Shown here: one piece after another, positions 25,292-34,356 of the stretch
Layout of the letters: every line of letters starts with the position of its first letter
Position numbering within the stretch: the first letter of the stretch is position 1
Source: Neobacillus sp. WH10
GTDB lineage: Bacteria; Bacillota; Bacilli; Bacillales; Cytobacillaceae
NCBI RefSeq assembly: GCF_030123405.1
Contig: NZ_CP126110.1
Span: 3,534,001 to 3,598,000 of the forward strand
DNA length: 64,000 bases
Direction of reading: 5' to 3'
The notes under the pieces: model-generated
The model's database searches: none
The model's input: the letters and a program-made list of their open reading frames with translations, nothing else
What the model was told of the DNA's origin: nothing
Position numbers and translations under genes: made by a program

Positions 25292-27655
25292 TTATTCTTC
25301 ATCCAATGCTAAATCTTTTACTGGAAGTCTTTCCCCTTCTTTATGCGTTGGTTTTCGCAAATTAAAGAGTGCTTTTACACAGAATAACATCAATACCACT
25401 ACGCCAATAAGGAAAATGGTGTCAGGCACCGCACGCCAGGTTAGTAATGTTTGGACAAGATCTTTTTGTAGGAAGGCTGCTGAACGGGATGCAGCGTATC
25501 CATGGTTGAATGCTTCTTTGATTTGAATGAATCCGACAGGAAGTAAGGATAAGAAGACCATTCCTGCAAGACCTACGTTCAACATGATACAACTGAATTT
25601 CAGCCATTTGTCATTCCAGGCCTCTGGCTTCACAATATTTCTTAATGAGTAAAGAAGTACCGCACAAGCAAACATACCGTATACACCCATCATAGACCCA
25701 TGACCATGTGCTGGTGTCAAGAACTGCCCATGTTCGAAATAGCTTACGGCCGGTAAATTAATTAAGAATCCAAGCACACCTGCACCAACTAGGTTCCAGA
25801 TGGCAACTGAGATTAAAAACCAAAAAGTACCTTTGTACGGGAAGTCAAAACCACCAGCGCGCATCATTTTGTATTGTTCATATGCTTCAAGAATCAATAA
25901 TGTTAATGGAATTACTTCCATAGCAGAAAACACAGCTCCAAGTCCGATCCAAATTTCAGCAGACCCATTATAGTAGTAGTGGTGTCCAATTCCGATTACT
26001 CCACTCCCAAGAAGTAAAATTAATTGAAAATACAACTGTCTTACTGTTGATTTTTTCGTTACTAGGCCTAACTGAACCAATAAGAAACCAATTACAACAA
26101 CAGCAAATACTTCAAAAATACCTTCAACCCATAAGTGGATAATCCACCAGCGCCAGTAATCTGCAAATGTAAAACTTGTTCCTGGATTGATAAACAAGGC
26201 AAAGATATAGAATGCAGGTACTGCAATTGCTGAGTAGAATAATAAGTGGACTAGGCCGCCCTTATCGGTTTCTCGCTTAAGCCCCGCCTTAATTCCTCGA
26301 TAAACAATAAACAGCCAGATGAGCATTCCGACAATCAGAATCAGCTGCCAAATTCGTCCTAATTCGATATATTCCCAGCCTGTGTGTCCGAATAAGAACC
26401 AATTGTTTCCTAAATAGCCATTGGCACCCAGCCATTCTCCAACCATACTGCCGACAACCAGGACAACCAATGCCCAGAATAAAATATCGACTAATAATCC
26501 TTGTTTCTTGGGTTCATATCCTCCTACTAGTGGAGCTATGTAAATACCCATTCCAAGCCAAGCAGTTGCAATCCAGAAAATAGCTAGCTGCAAATGATAA
26601 CCCTTTGTAATATTAAATGGTAGAAAATCGTGAATCCACTTCAAACCAAAGAAACTATCCGGCTCAATATAATAGTGGGCTAATAGTGCCCCAAACATAC
26701 ATTGAACAAAGAATAATGCGGAAACTATGACAAAATATTTTCCACTCTTTACCTGAGAACTTGTCACTGGCATTTTGCGTAAATCAATTCGTGGAAAATT
26801 ACCCTCTTTATACGCTTCTTGCATCCCAAATTGATAGCGGTAGAAGAAGAAAAGAATAACTCCAACCATTAAAACAAATAGCGTGATACTCGCACCGCTC
26901 CACCAGATTGCCGAAAAGGATAAATGGTTTCCGGCATCTTCATAGTAAGGCCAGTTATTTGTATAGGTAATTTTATCACCTTGACGAACGGTACTAGAGA
27001 GCCAAGCTGTCCAGAAGAAGAAATCAGATATTTGCGTAATTTGGTCGCCTTGTGCAACATAGGCACGATCTGTTTTAGGCATATCCCCTTCATTAATCAG
27101 GTTTGCACTTAATCCCCAGCCGTCACCTTTTGAAAATACTTCTTTATAATGTGCTCTTACTTTCTCAAGTCCGAACTCTTGTGCATTAGTTAATACCATT
27201 GTATCCTTACTGCTGTCATAGCGATTTTTGCGCATTTCTTTAATGACATTATTTTTAATAACGGATTTTTCATCCTCATTTAACGAGACATAATCCTTAC
27301 TATACTTTTTATTTGCTTTAAAATCTTGCATTCCTTCTGTATAAATTTTTAGGGCTTCTGCCGTATAGTCTGGACCCATGTAAGAACCGTGTCCTAAAAC
27401 TGTACCGTAGTCCATTAAACCGTATTTTTGAAAAACTGCCTGACCTCCCATAATAGAAGCTTTTGTTAAAAGGACATCGCCTTTTTCATTCGTTACTTTT
27501 AATGGTCTAGGTGCTTGTTCCTTAAATATCCAATAGCCTCCAACTAGCAAAACAGTGAAGCTAATTAAAATGGTAGCAATTAAAACAGATTTCAAGAGGC
27601 CATTTTTATTTGTTTTCACCACTTTTATTGCCTTTGTTCCCCGCTGTATTTCCAT
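25292..27655 (-). CDS. norB: Quinol-dependent nitric oxide reductase (qNor)
   Basis: A single-subunit NO reductase that reduces NO to N2O with electrons from menaquinol. It has 787 residues: an N-terminal anchor, a periplasm-type domain with LGHGSYMGPDYTAEAL, and about 13 helices of the haem-copper fold. Metal ligands are visible in FALFINPGTSFTFADYWRWW (quoted in part), IHLWVEGIFEV (with the catalytic Glu), GIGHHYYYNG and AHGHGSMMG. There is no CuA motif, so it is qNor and not CuANor. A Crp/Fnr box with a possible -10 lies upstream. Divergent from a Crp/Fnr regulator. Confidence 0.95.
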   Translation of the reverse strand: MEIQRGTKAIKVVKTNKNGLLKSVLIATILISFTVLLVGGYWIFKEQAPRPLKVTNEKGDVLLTKASIMGGQAVFQKYGLMDYGTVLGHGSYMGPDYTAEALKIYTEGMQDFKANKKYSKDYVSLNEDEKSVIKNNVIKEMRKNRYDSSKDTMVLTNAQEFGLEKVRAHYKEVFSKGDGWGLSANLINEGDMPKTDRAYVAQGDQITQISDFFFWTAWLSSTVRQGDKITYTNNWPYYEDAGNHLSFSAIWWSGASITLFVLMVGVILFFFYRYQFGMQEAYKEGNFPRIDLRKMPVTSSQVKSGKYFVIVSALFFVQCMFGALLAHYYIEPDSFFGLKWIHDFLPFNITKGYHLQLAIFWIATAWLGMGIYIAPLVGGYEPKKQGLLVDILFWALVVLVVGSMVGEWLGANGYLGNNWFLFGHTGWEYIELGRIWQLILIVGMLIWLFIVYRGIKAGLKRETDKGGLVHLLFYSAIAVPAFYIFALFINPGTSFTFADYWRWWIIHLWVEGIFEVFAVVVIGFLLVQLGLVTKKSTVRQLYFQLILLLGSGVIGIGHHYYYNGSAEIWIGLGAVFSAMEVIPLTLLILEAYEQYKMMRAGGFDFPYKGTFWFLISVAIWNLVGAGVLGFLINLPAVSYFEHGQFLTPAHGHGSMMGVYGMFACAVLLYSLRNIVKPEAWNDKWLKFSCIMLNVGLAGMVFLSLLPVGFIQIKEAFNHGYAASRSAAFLQKDLVQTLLTWRAVPDTIFLIGVVVLMLFCVKALFNLRKPTHKEGERLPVKDLALDEE

Positions 27656-27740
27656 GCCAAATTCATCCTTTCAATTTTTGTCACATTTGTATTGTAACTT
27701 TGATGAATTTTTCACTATGTGAAGCTCCTCATTCTTTAGT

Positions 27741-27756
27741 TGTGATTTTTGTCACA
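27741..27756. promoter_or_regulatory. Crp/Fnr-type box between norB and the regulator
   Basis: TGTGATTTTTGTCACA is a perfect TGTGA-N6-TCACA dyad. On the norB side a -10-like CATAGT (27713-27718) is centred 32-33 bases away, which puts the box close to -41.5. The site could also serve the divergent regulator gene, whose start is about 115 bases away. Confidence 0.82.
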
Positions 27757-27870
27757 TCAATGAGAATTGTTTTCAATAAAACGAGTCAACTATGATGGTG
27801 GTCACATATTCACTTTAAAATCATTGCTACAATGTAACTAAATCGAATTAATAATATGAAGGTGATGTAA

Positions 27871-28563
27871 ATGAAGCAGGAGGATATAATAAAACGGTTG
27901 TCTGACGTCCCTATCTTCAAAGAATTATCTTTAGCAGAGCTTGATCCAATCATTAAGATTGCTCAAACGCGCTTTTATAGACATAAGATGTATGTTTTTA
28001 TGCAGGATGATCTTCTTGACCGCGTGTTCTTTATACAGAGCGGGAAAATCAAAATTTGTAAAACAGATCACTCAGGTAAAGAACAATTAATCTCCGTCCT
28101 TGAGCCTGGTGAAATGTTTCCCCATGCAGGATTTTTTAGAAAAGGGAATTTCCCGGCACATGCCGAGGTGATGGAAGATGCCTATCTCATTGTCATCCCG
28201 ATTGACAAATTTGAAGAAATCCTTATTTCCTATCCAGAACTGTGCATTAAACTATTTAAAGTGTTAGGCGAAAAGATTGTTGATCTGCAAGGAAGACTGG
28301 AAGCACAAGTTCTCCATAATACGTATGAACAAATTATTTTACTTCTTATTAGACTTTGTAAATCAAACGGTGAGAGGGCAGGAGAACATTACAAGCTTAC
28401 AACCCAGTTCACCAATCGAGAATTAGCCAATATGATTGGCACTTCTAGAGAGACAGTTAGTAGAACCATCAATCATGTGAAGAAAAAAGAATACGTTACC
28501 CTTGATGACGATGGATTTTACCTAATCGACCGTGAGGCATTACAAAAAGAGTTATTCTATTAA
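27871..28563 (+). CDS. Crp/Fnr family transcriptional regulator 1
   Basis: A 230-residue regulator: cyclic-nucleotide-binding-like beta barrel (about residues 15-125), dimer helix, and a winged helix-turn-helix with NRELANMIGTSRETVSRTI near residue 180. The E-x-x-S-R in the recognition helix reads TGTGA half-sites. No N- or C-terminal cysteine cluster exists, so it is not an iron-sulfur Fnr like B. subtilis Fnr. It lies divergent from norB across a matching box. A NO- or redox-sensing role is inferred. The paralogue at 38112 is close in sequence. Confidence 0.9.
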   Translation: MKQEDIIKRLSDVPIFKELSLAELDPIIKIAQTRFYRHKMYVFMQDDLLDRVFFIQSGKIKICKTDHSGKEQLISVLEPGEMFPHAGFFRKGNFPAHAEVMEDAYLIVIPIDKFEEILISYPELCIKLFKVLGEKIVDLQGRLEAQVLHNTYEQIILLLIRLCKSNGERAGEHYKLTTQFTNRELANMIGTSRETVSRTINHVKKKEYVTLDDDGFYLIDREALQKELFY

Positions 28564-28599
28564 TAATAAAATGTTTATTTTTAGGAAGGTGATAAAAAA

Positions 28600-28634
28600 A
28601 CGGAAGCACTCTTTTCAGGGCTTCCGTTTTTTTT
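28600..28634. terminator. Bidirectional terminator
   Basis: Stem CGGAAGC/GCTTCCG flanked by A7 and T8, between the regulator and the convergent helicase gene. Confidence 0.92.
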
Positions 28635-28639
28635 ATTAT

Positions 28640-30565
28640 TTATGATTCTCTTGGCTTTGTTGGAATGGCGTCTATAACACTCTGTAATACGTTAAAATCA
28701 ATATCTTTTTCTATCATGATATGAACCGTTCCCTGATCCTTTTCACTCCGAATTAATCGTCCTACACCCTGCCTTAGCCGGAGGAGCATATAGGGTAAAT
28801 CCACCTCCAAGAATGGATTGTCTACTCCATTTCTCTTTGCAGTAAAAACCGGGTCATTAGGCGGGAAGGGAAGTGAAAAAATCAAGACATTTTCAAGTGA
28901 TCTTCCCGGAATATCAAGACCTTCCCAGAGATGAATGGAACATAGAATCGCATGTTCCTCATTTTGAAACTTTGAAACGAGTGTGCTTATCTCCTCGTCA
29001 CCTTCAAAATAAACTGGATAAGGAATTACTCCTGATAGTTGCTTTTTAATAAGCGATAGTTCTTCTTTATTGTTTAAAAGTATTAGAGCCCGACCCTCTG
29101 AGTGATCAATCATTTTTATAAGATAATTAATTTTATCTTCCATGCTTCCTTTATGAAAGCGTGGTAGATAGACTTCCATCTTTTCATCATAGACAAATGG
29201 TGATGCAACAGAAAAGGATAGGTAATCCTTCACTCCAAGACTATTTGCTATATAGTCAAACGATTTTTGGTTGGACAGTGTTGCAGACGAAAAAACAAAC
29301 GGCTTTTTCTGTGAAAACACCTCTTCACGCATCACTTCTTCGACCATTTTTGGCATAATAACCAGCGTTCGTTCCCCCCCGCCTTCTTCAAACCATGTGA
29401 TTCCATTCAATTCTTGTAAGAAAAGCGATAAAGAATAGGTGATTTGCTCCAAATACTCCTCAACAATTTTTAAATCATACTCACTAATAACATATAACTC
29501 GCTTTCGAATACAAGTTCTTCCTCTAAGGATTGAAGAGTTGAAAGCAGCTTCCTGCATGTTTTCAATACTAAAGGATGCTTTGTAATAATTTGTTTTTCA
29601 GATCCTTTTGTAAGCTCGGTGAATTGTGAAATGGCATCAAAAAATGATTCATTATCTAAAAGCGCTTCTTCAATCGTGTACAATGTTTTCTCGCGCACTT
29701 CATTTTCCATTAACCTTGTAAGCAGCGTATCTAATGTATAATCGGTAAAACGGTAACTTAACGCTTTTTGCGCAGCATATTCAAGCAGGTGTCCTTCATC
29801 AAAAACAACGGAAGAATGCTCAGGCAGCAGTGGCAGCTGCCCCTCGCGCTTTCGTGATTCCTTTGTCCAAATATGCTCCATATAAAAATCATGGGAACAG
29901 ATGATTAAATCCTTTGCATGCCGATAGTATTCCCTGTGCAATGTCAACCCGCAGCGATGGCGTTTTTCACAGGAAAAACAATCCTGAAGAGTATCCCAAT
30001 TGATGCTGCTCCATTTTTCATCTGATAAATTAGGAAAATCCCTTCTGTCTCCATACCTTTCAAAAGACTGCATCGAGCCGCCAATGTGGATAAAATCAGG
30101 CAGTTTTTGATAAATATCAGATATCTCATCTGATATATCATTATTCCGAACCAGATCAAGCTTTTTTAAACACAGGTACTGATCTCGTGATTTTGCCAGC
30201 CGAACATCGATATTCAATCCGAGAACCTTTTCAAGCTTGGCAATATCTCCTTCTTTTTTTACAAGCTGCTCAATTAGGGTCTCATCGGCACAGGCAATCA
30301 CAGCAGGCCTATTTGTGTACCTTGCATACATTATCGAGTATAGCAAATACACAATCGTCTTCCCTGTTCCAACTCCTGCTTCAGCAAACATTATTTTTTT
30401 ATCCTTGAAGGCTTTTTCCAATTGAAAAGCCATGTAAATTTGTTCATCCCTCAGTTCGAAGCCTGCCTCGGGCAAAATATCATAAAATATGTCACCAATC
30501 CATTCTCCTAATTTGTCATAGAAGGATTCAGTTTTGGAAACATCAAACGGCATCCGGTTTTGCAT
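28640..30565 (-). CDS. ypvA: XPD/DinG-like superfamily 2 helicase with Fe-S cluster
   Basis: A 641-residue ATP-dependent 5'-3' DNA helicase. Walker A is AGVGTGKT (about residue 65), Walker B is FDEGH (about residue 254), and motif VI is in RLRQGVGRLIRSE near the C-terminus. Cysteines in YLCLKK and in DCFSCEKRHRCG fit the four-cysteine Fe-S cluster of XPD/DinG. Unlike the second DinG-type gene at 52239 it has no exonuclease domain. Likely role: unwinding during repair. Confidence 0.88.
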   Translation of the reverse strand: MQNRMPFDVSKTESFYDKLGEWIGDIFYDILPEAGFELRDEQIYMAFQLEKAFKDKKIMFAEAGVGTGKTIVYLLYSIMYARYTNRPAVIACADETLIEQLVKKEGDIAKLEKVLGLNIDVRLAKSRDQYLCLKKLDLVRNNDISDEISDIYQKLPDFIHIGGSMQSFERYGDRRDFPNLSDEKWSSINWDTLQDCFSCEKRHRCGLTLHREYYRHAKDLIICSHDFYMEHIWTKESRKREGQLPLLPEHSSVVFDEGHLLEYAAQKALSYRFTDYTLDTLLTRLMENEVREKTLYTIEEALLDNESFFDAISQFTELTKGSEKQIITKHPLVLKTCRKLLSTLQSLEEELVFESELYVISEYDLKIVEEYLEQITYSLSLFLQELNGITWFEEGGGERTLVIMPKMVEEVMREEVFSQKKPFVFSSATLSNQKSFDYIANSLGVKDYLSFSVASPFVYDEKMEVYLPRFHKGSMEDKINYLIKMIDHSEGRALILLNNKEELSLIKKQLSGVIPYPVYFEGDEEISTLVSKFQNEEHAILCSIHLWEGLDIPGRSLENVLIFSLPFPPNDPVFTAKRNGVDNPFLEVDLPYMLLRLRQGVGRLIRSEKDQGTVHIMIEKDIDFNVLQSVIDAIPTKPRES

Positions 30566-30636
30566 AGTTTACCTCCAAAAAAAGAAGAGCGCTAGGATTA
30601 GCACTCGACGTATAAATTTTTAAATAATCATGAAAG

Positions 30637-31785
30637 CTATTTCGGATCAACCTCACGTGGTGGTCGTTTTCCCCAATATTGATATAAGTCTGTTCGAATA
30701 AATCCATTAAACAGCTTCCGTTTCTTAGTTGCTGGTTTTCCATAATATTGCTCAAACTCTTCATTCGATGTCATGATATAAATCGACCACGTATCAAGCT
30801 TACTAAATGCCTGCCCCATTTCCTTATACATTTGCTCGACGGCCTTTTTATCCCCAAGTCTTTCACCGTATGGGGGATTTCCGACAATGACACCGTATTC
30901 CTTACTTGTTGAAATGTCTCTCACCTGCATCTGCTTAAAGTGAATCAAATCACCAAAACCAGCCTCAAAGGCATTTTCCTGAGCAATTTTTACCATCCGA
31001 TGATCTATATCAGATCCCGCTATGTCTAAGAACTGATCATAATTCGCCAAGTCTTCAGCTTCATTCCGAGCTTCATCCCAGACCTTTGGAGATATCCAAT
31101 TCCAACCTTCCGAAACAAATTCTCGGTTAAATCCTGGAGCAATATTCTGTCCTATCATTGCTGCTTCTATGGGAATGGTCCCAGAACCGCAGAAAGGATC
31201 AATAAAGGGGCGGTCTGCCTTCCAATTAGTTAACATCACAAGCGCGGCTGCAAGTGTCTCCTTTAATGGTGCTTCCCCCTGGTCAATCCGGTAGCCCCGC
31301 TTATGTAGACCCTGACCGCTCGAATCAATGGTAATAGTCGCAATATCCTTTAACAAGGCGACTTCAATACGGTAGAGAGCACCGCTTTCCTCAAACCAAG
31401 TACTCCTCTTGTAATGCTTTTTCAGACGTTCAACAACGGCTTTCTTGACAATTGCCTGGCAATCAGAAACACTAAAAAGTTTTGATTTTACAGATTTTCC
31501 GATGACAGGGAATTCTGCATCTTCAGGCAGGAATTTTTCCCACGGCAGTGCTTTCGTCTTTTCAAATAATTCATCAAAGGTGAAGGCCTTAAATTCGCCA
31601 ACCTTGATTTTTATTCTGTCAGCCGTTCTAAGCCACAAATTACTGCGGGCAATAGCAGCTTCGTCCCCGGTATAGGTAACCTTCCCATTCTCAACTTCAC
31701 ATTCATAACCAAGCGATCGTACTTCTTTTGCAACTAAGGCTTCTAGCCCCATTGCCGCTGTAGCAATTATTTGATAGTTTCCCAT
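30637..31785 (-). CDS. ypsC: THUMP-domain class I RNA methyltransferase (YpsC)
   Basis: A 382-residue protein: THUMP RNA-binding region (about residues 40-160) and a Rossmann methyltransferase domain. SAM motif FIDPFCGSGTIPIEAA is near residue 195 and the catalytic NPPY is in VGNPPYGERLGD near residue 285. It belongs to the RlmL/RlmK N2-guanine methyltransferase group that modifies 23S rRNA. It follows rnpB as in B. subtilis. AAGGGTG precedes the ATG. Confidence 0.92.
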   Translation of the reverse strand: MGNYQIIATAAMGLEALVAKEVRSLGYECEVENGKVTYTGDEAAIARSNLWLRTADRIKIKVGEFKAFTFDELFEKTKALPWEKFLPEDAEFPVIGKSVKSKLFSVSDCQAIVKKAVVERLKKHYKRSTWFEESGALYRIEVALLKDIATITIDSSGQGLHKRGYRIDQGEAPLKETLAAALVMLTNWKADRPFIDPFCGSGTIPIEAAMIGQNIAPGFNREFVSEGWNWISPKVWDEARNEAEDLANYDQFLDIAGSDIDHRMVKIAQENAFEAGFGDLIHFKQMQVRDISTSKEYGVIVGNPPYGERLGDKKAVEQMYKEMGQAFSKLDTWSIYIMTSNEEFEQYYGKPATKKRKLFNGFIRTDLYQYWGKRPPREVDPK

Positions 31786-31905
31786 ATCTTCACCCTTAAG
31801 TAAGATTCAATTGTATGTATGTTTTCAATTTCCTAGAACAATTGTATATACGCTTTCATTATAGACAAAAAACAATAAGTGAATGCCATAATTACCAATA
31901 AAAAA

Positions 31906-31925
31906 GCTCCCCAATTCAGGAGAGC
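31906..31925 (-). terminator. Terminator of rnpB
   Basis: On the minus strand GCTCTCC/GGGGAGC stem with a six-base loop, then TTTTTTATT, about 25 bases after the RNA end. Confidence 0.85.
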
Positions 31926-31948
31926 CGTTTCTTATCCAGCATACATTC

Positions 31949-32368
31949 CCATTAATAACGTTCTGTAAGCCATGTTCTGTACCATAGTACTGCAAACGAC
32001 GATTAGTCTCGTACTTAGGTGGTAATCATCTATCTACAGATTCACGTTGAAATCTGTCCTTCTCCTCGTTCAATTCCTCAGAGAAAGTTCCCCTACCATT
32101 ATTTGGGTTTCTCGCTCGTGGGGTTTACCCGTTCCACCCTCTCCATTTCTAGAAAGGCTACGTCACTGTGGCACTTTTATAGGTACACATACCATATCCT
32201 AAAAAGACTTAGGTATTTTCCCGGCCGTCAATTGGACTTACGCCCAACTGCCCTAGCTTATGATTTCGCTAGGCACGAACACTACGAGCATCGCAGCCCG
32301 TGCGAGCATGGACTTTCCTCAACAATTCGCGTAAAGCTCATTGCAGCGATTACCCGAACGTCATTAAT
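31949..32368 (-). ncRNA. rnpB: RNase P RNA, Bacillus type (B)
   Basis: The catalytic RNA of RNase P that matures the 5' ends of tRNAs. The minus strand carries the universal blocks: CGTTCGGGTAATCGCTGC near the 5' end, GAGGAAAGTCCATGCTCGCA (CR-I), AAACCCCACGAGCGAGAAAC, and GTACTATGGTACAGAACATG near the 3' end with TGGCTTACAGAACGTT. Helix P1 pairs ATTAATGACGTT with AACGTTATTAAT, which sets the approximate ends. Estimated length about 420 bases. Position between ypsC and gpsB is conserved. Confidence 0.96.
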
Positions 32369-32440
32369 GATACTTTTCTATTATATGTATTTCCTGCTGC
32401 TAATTCAATGGTTATTATTAGGAAATTACTTTACAAACTG

Positions 32441-32743
32441 TCAATCGTATAGTTTACTCCCAAAAACATGTTTTTCCAGATTAGATAATCTTTTTAAAAT
32501 ATCAAAATTAGTCGTCCCAGCTGGTTGTGCCACAGGCTGTCTTTTTGACGATTCCTCAAGCTGTTTACGAAGCCTTATGTTTTCATTTTGCAGTTCTTCT
32601 ATTTCTTGATGGAACATTTCATAATCTTTAATGATTAAATCCAAAAATTTATCAACATCTTCCTGTCTATAACCTCGAACACCGGTTTTAAACTCTTTTT
32701 CTAAAATATCCTTAGCTGTTAATTTCACGTTATCAGCCAACAT
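32441..32743 (-). CDS. gpsB: Cell division protein GpsB
   Basis: A 100-residue DivIVA-like coiled-coil protein that shuttles the penicillin-binding protein PonA (PBP1) between septum and side wall. The N-terminal lipid-binding-like domain has ILEKEFKTGVRGYRQEDVDKFLD, quoted in part, with the conserved GYRQEDVD. A coiled coil spans about residues 36-68 (EEIEELQNENIRLRKQLEE region) and a C-terminal trimerisation helix ends LEKHVFG. Its partner ponA is in the same window. Confidence 0.96.
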   Translation of the reverse strand: MLADNVKLTAKDILEKEFKTGVRGYRQEDVDKFLDLIIKDYEMFHQEIEELQNENIRLRKQLEESSKRQPVAQPAGTTNFDILKRLSNLEKHVFGSKLYD

Positions 32744-32879
32744 TCAAATCACCTCAAGTTTAGCCAATCATTAACTATTATTTTTTCAAAAATAAGTCCT
32801 TTTGTCAATTTTCTTTTGTTTTTTAAATTGATGGTTAGTAAAATCATTTCATTATATGGGTAAACTGCTTAAACATTCC

Positions 32880-33440
32880 TTAAAAATCTGCTTGTTTAAA
32901 CTGTTCTTCCTCTACAATCATTTGTAGATCGTAAAATGTAATTAAGTCAATCGAAAAGGCGTGATTTTTTTGATATTGAATTGCCAGCTCATACAAATAC
33001 TTCGGACTACCTTCCTTATCATGATCATAAAGGAGAAGAAGGCCATCACTTTTTTCGATAAAAAATTGATTTTTTAAGCGAAACTGCCAAGGCTTCTCAT
33101 ATCCCTTTTTCGATACAGAATCGATGTAATCTGCCCTAGCCAAAACTGACTCGTACCATTCTCTGTTTGTTTCATTCCAGGATGCCTCCTGTTCAAGAAA
33201 CGGAGTGATTACCGCCAGCTTTAAATCGGGAAATTCCTTCTGAAATTCAAATATAACCTCAGCAGCCCAAAGTTCTACCCCTAATTGACCGCTAATCAGC
33301 ACCCATTCTAAGCCATCCTCAATCATAGGCAGTAAAGATTTCTTGATGGCGGCTTTAATAAATAATACGGATGGATGGTCTTTTTTAAAAATTCCTAATT
33401 CAAACGGTTTATACCCTGAAATTGTCAGCACTTTAATCAA
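32880..33440 (-). CDS. ypsA: SLOG-domain protein YpsA (DUF1273)
   Basis: About 186 residues with the family opening VLTISGYKPFELGIF and VLISGQLGVELWAAEV, a Rossmann-like nucleotide- or ligand-binding SLOG fold. In B. subtilis and Staphylococcus YpsA influences cell division and oxidative-stress resistance. The TTG at 33440 was chosen because GGAG lies nine bases upstream and the product then aligns with relatives (M-I-K-V-L). An upstream in-frame TTG (33455) overlaps this site. Adjacent to gpsB, as in B. subtilis. Confidence 0.9.
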   Translation of the reverse strand: MIKVLTISGYKPFELGIFKKDHPSVLFIKAAIKKSLLPMIEDGLEWVLISGQLGVELWAAEVIFEFQKEFPDLKLAVITPFLEQEASWNETNREWYESVLARADYIDSVSKKGYEKPWQFRLKNQFFIEKSDGLLLLYDHDKEGSPKYLYELAIQYQKNHAFSIDLITFYDLQMIVEEEQFKQADF

Positions 33441-33527
33441 GAACGTTCTCTCCAACTAAAATTTTTAAAAAAATGGACAAACATTTTGTTCGAAAAAGCA
33501 TATCATAATGTAAGAATCAATAAAAAA

Positions 33528-33547
33528 CAAGGGCTAAAAAGCCCTTG
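33528..33547 (-). terminator. Terminator of cotD
   Basis: Minus strand stem CAAGGGC/GCCCTTG followed by T6, 18 bases after the cotD stop. Confidence 0.88.
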
Positions 33548-33564
33548 CAATTGAAATCCCTCAA

Positions 33565-33948
33565 TTATGGTCGAGGACCCATAAATGGTCCTGGTGCGAA
33601 GCCTGGACCTCCTGGTGCGAAGCCTGGGCCTCCTGGTGCGAAACCTGGGCCTCCTGGTGCAAAGCCTGGGCCTCCTGGTGCAAAGCCTGGGCCTCCTGGT
33701 GCGAAGCCTGGGCCTCCTGCTCCAAAACCTGGTGCACATGGGTTACAGCAGTTGATTTGCTGATTGCATACGTCTTCACAGCATGAAGCAGTTTGCGGGC
33801 AGTAATGTTTATGTTGGTACATGTGATGATTCACCGTTGTTGTGTGTACTGGATGAATATGCGGCACCACTGTTGTAGAAAACGTATGGTTTACAATTTC
33901 CTGAGTCGGATGGATGACTGGCGGCAAAAAATTTGTTCCAGGATACAT
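33565..33948 (-). CDS. cotD: Spore coat protein CotD-like with Gly-Pro-Phe repeats
   Basis: A 127-residue inner-coat protein. The N-terminal part is His/Cys rich (VVPHIHPVHTTTVNHHMYQH, CCEDVCNQQINCCNPC) and is the recognisable CotD region. The C-terminal half consists of six GGPGFAP units after one variant unit, encoded by a 21-bp tandem repeat. The gene lies next to ypsA as in B. subtilis. Sporulation-specific expression is expected, but no sigma-K promoter was identified with confidence. The ATG has a GGAG-type site upstream (GGAGATTTTTAA-ATG). Confidence 0.88.
   Translation of the reverse strand: MYPGTNFLPPVIHPTQEIVNHTFSTTVVPHIHPVHTTTVNHHMYQHKHYCPQTASCCEDVCNQQINCCNPCAPGFGAGGPGFAPGGPGFAPGGPGFAPGGPGFAPGGPGFAPGGPGFAPGPFMGPRP
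33586..33732. repeat. 21-bp tandem repeat in cotD
   Basis: About seven copies of a 21-bp unit (plus-strand core CCTGGTGCGAAGCCTGGGCCT) encode GGPGFAP on the minus strand. Copies differ mainly by synonymous changes (gcg/gca, aag/aaa). Because the unit is a multiple of three, copy-number changes keep the frame. The same array leaves all three antisense frames open, so ORFs predicted on other frames here are artefacts. Confidence 0.93.
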
Positions 33949-34077
33949 TTAAAAATCTCCTTTCAATTATTCTGTTTACATTAACAGCCTATGTTGAAGG
34001 AGCTACTCTTGTACTAATTAAAATACCTATTTTTCTATCATTAAAATTTATAAGGCATATATTAGCTTTTAAATATC

Positions 34078-34173
34078 TTATAGCATCGAATAAAAGCTAT
34101 CTTTTAAGCTTGTAAATACGACTGCAGTCAAACATACGACAATAAAAAATAAGAATAAAATTGTTTTATACAT
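34078..34173 (-). CDS. 31-residue single-pass membrane peptide
   Basis: A short ORF MYKTILFLFFIVVCLTAVVF... with one hydrophobic helix (residues 5-20) and a short polar tail (TSLKDSFYSML). GGAG lies eight bases before the ATG. It lies alone in the 400-bp gap between cotD and yprB. No homologue is recognised. Confidence is moderate because a good ribosome site and a helix can arise by chance in AT-rich DNA. Confidence 0.45.
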   Translation of the reverse strand: MYKTILFLFFIVVCLTAVVFTSLKDSFYSML

Positions 34174-34356
34174 ATTACCAGCTCCATAAGGTTTTTATAG
34201 TCGTTTTTTCTCAATCCAAATTCAAATTTTACCTTTTTCAACGTTGATAAACAATATGGAATTACTGGTTTTTTAATATATTTTTTTATTATGTGACATT
34301 TTATCGAACAGTGCCGAAATAACCAATAACATCAGTGATTTTGGCGGAAATTGCGC

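Noticed and set aside
32019..32609. 196-codon plus-strand ORF
   Set aside because: It runs through the antisense of rnpB and gpsB, and has no ribosome site; it is an artefact of the structured RNA gene.
33586..33732. CRISPR-like regular repeats
   Set aside because: The units are contiguous with no spacers and encode protein repeats.
33503..33779. Arg/Thr-rich and Gln/Ala-rich ORFs on other frames of cotD
   Set aside because: They result from the 21-bp repeat being open in several frames. Only the CotD frame has a family match and a ribosome site.
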